Of a DNA stretch of 64,000 nt, positions 63,410 to 64,000 are shown one piece after another; the first letter of the stretch is position 1; each line of letters begins with the position of its first letter. Source of the DNA: Bemisia tabaci (taxonomy: Eukaryota > Arthropoda > Insecta > Hemiptera > Aleyrodidae); the NCBI RefSeq assembly GCF_918797505.1, contig NC_092802.1, forward strand, positions 20,915,883-20,979,882, in the 5' to 3' direction. Below the pieces are notes generated by a model. That model was not told the origin of the DNA. It was given only the letters and a program-made list of their open reading frames with translations, and ran no database searches. The translations under genes and the position numbers were made by a program.

Positions 63410-63830
63410 GAAGCCTATTGCGGGAAATTTGAAAACGCGTGTTAAAAACTACGCAGATTGCGCGCTAAGGAATGGATCTCAGACTTTAAGTGCCTAACGT
63501 GATTTTTGGGCGATTTTACCTGCTAAGAGTATATTTGGTCCGAGTTCATCAGAAAGAAACCAACCACACTTTCAAAAAAATTGAGTTAAGAACGTTTTTG
63601 AGTTTCAATAGCCGTATATTTCCTCCTGCCAAAAACTGAAAGTCGAAAAACAGCATTTAGTTTATAGAAAGAGGGGCTTAAGTTTATTCTCTACATTGAG
63701 TCTCATGTAAGAATAAAAGTTCAAACCTTTTTTTTCTCAGTTTCAACTTAATGTGGGTTGGTTCATCTCTGATGAATTCGTTCCATTTATTTTGCTGTAT
63801 CTCTTGCGTGCAACAGACACCAAACCCATT
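63410..63830 (+). repeat. Family X arm fragment, interrupted
   Basis: GCGGGAAATTTGAAAACGCG, GATTGCGCGCTAAGGAATGG and ATCTCAGACTTTAAGTG match the X right arm. GCTGTATCTCTTGCGTGCAA near 63794 resumes it after about 250 bp of unrelated sequence. Confidence 0.55.
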
Positions 63831-64000
63831 CTCTAGTTTTTAAGTCTCCTTGAGAATGACCGATTCAATTTCAGTTGTTTACTTTCCTTTTTTTCGCCCA
63901 TTCTCAACCCGGTCGGGGCTCTCACCCACTTAATTTCGTTGACCTCCTCTCAGAACCTACCTCACGTTCGGCGCATCGAGGTTTCATCGCTTCGCCGCGA

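Noticed and set aside
1..64000. Possibility of viral, bacterial-symbiont or plasmid DNA
   Set aside because: No dense coding, no ribosome-binding sites or operons; spliced exons and MITE content indicate a eukaryotic nuclear genome.

Overview
This window looks like arthropod, most likely insect, nuclear DNA. It has low coding density and about 40% GC, with many short inverted-repeat elements, homopolymer and microsatellite tracts, canonical GT-AG splice sites and an insect-type start context (CAAAATG). Element families and composition would suit a sap-sucking hemipteran such as a whitefly, but that assignment is from general familiarity and is tentative. There is no rRNA, convincing tRNA, CRISPR array or bacterial operon.

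The only convincing protein-coding content is on the minus strand. A short first exon (62086-62194) encodes a signal-peptide-like N-terminus. It has an in-frame upstream stop, an initiator-like TCAGT and a CpG-rich putative promoter (62195-62700). A second exon (6706-6888) encodes one complete Sushi/CCP domain. The first exon ends in phase 1 and the second begins in phase 1, so they can be joined directly. I infer one gene for a secreted or type I membrane Sushi protein, resembling the N-terminus of insect furrowed. Its first intron would be about 55 kb, and its remaining exons lie beyond the left edge.

The rest is mostly that intron, packed with short non-autonomous transposons in at least fifteen families. 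Family A has CACTGG ends (CACTA-like); families B and P share its termini with different interiors. Family C has CTGCCGTGCTAAGG ends. Family D is hAT-like with 8-bp target duplications, F is Transib-like (CACAGTG ends, 5-bp duplications), T is Mutator-like (9-bp) and U has TA duplications. Families E, H, I, J, K, L, M, Q, X and Y are inverted-repeat elements of unknown class. Several are nested (B in A, A in C, A in X, C in C, E in L, U in G), which gives a relative chronology. A degenerate hammerhead-ribozyme motif of the kind carried by Penelope-like retroelements lies at 21644-21709.

CpG-rich islands (for example 1.1, 5.7, 8.9, 13.1, 22.4, 26.3, 38.8, 41.2, 47.3, 50.6 and 52.8 kb) stand out from the AT-rich background. 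They contain no recognisable exon and are candidate intronic regulatory sequence. One holds a perfect RFX X-box. Long pyrimidine-only DNA (46.8 and 47.6-48.2 kb), a 48-T run (60.5 kb) and several minisatellites complete the window.
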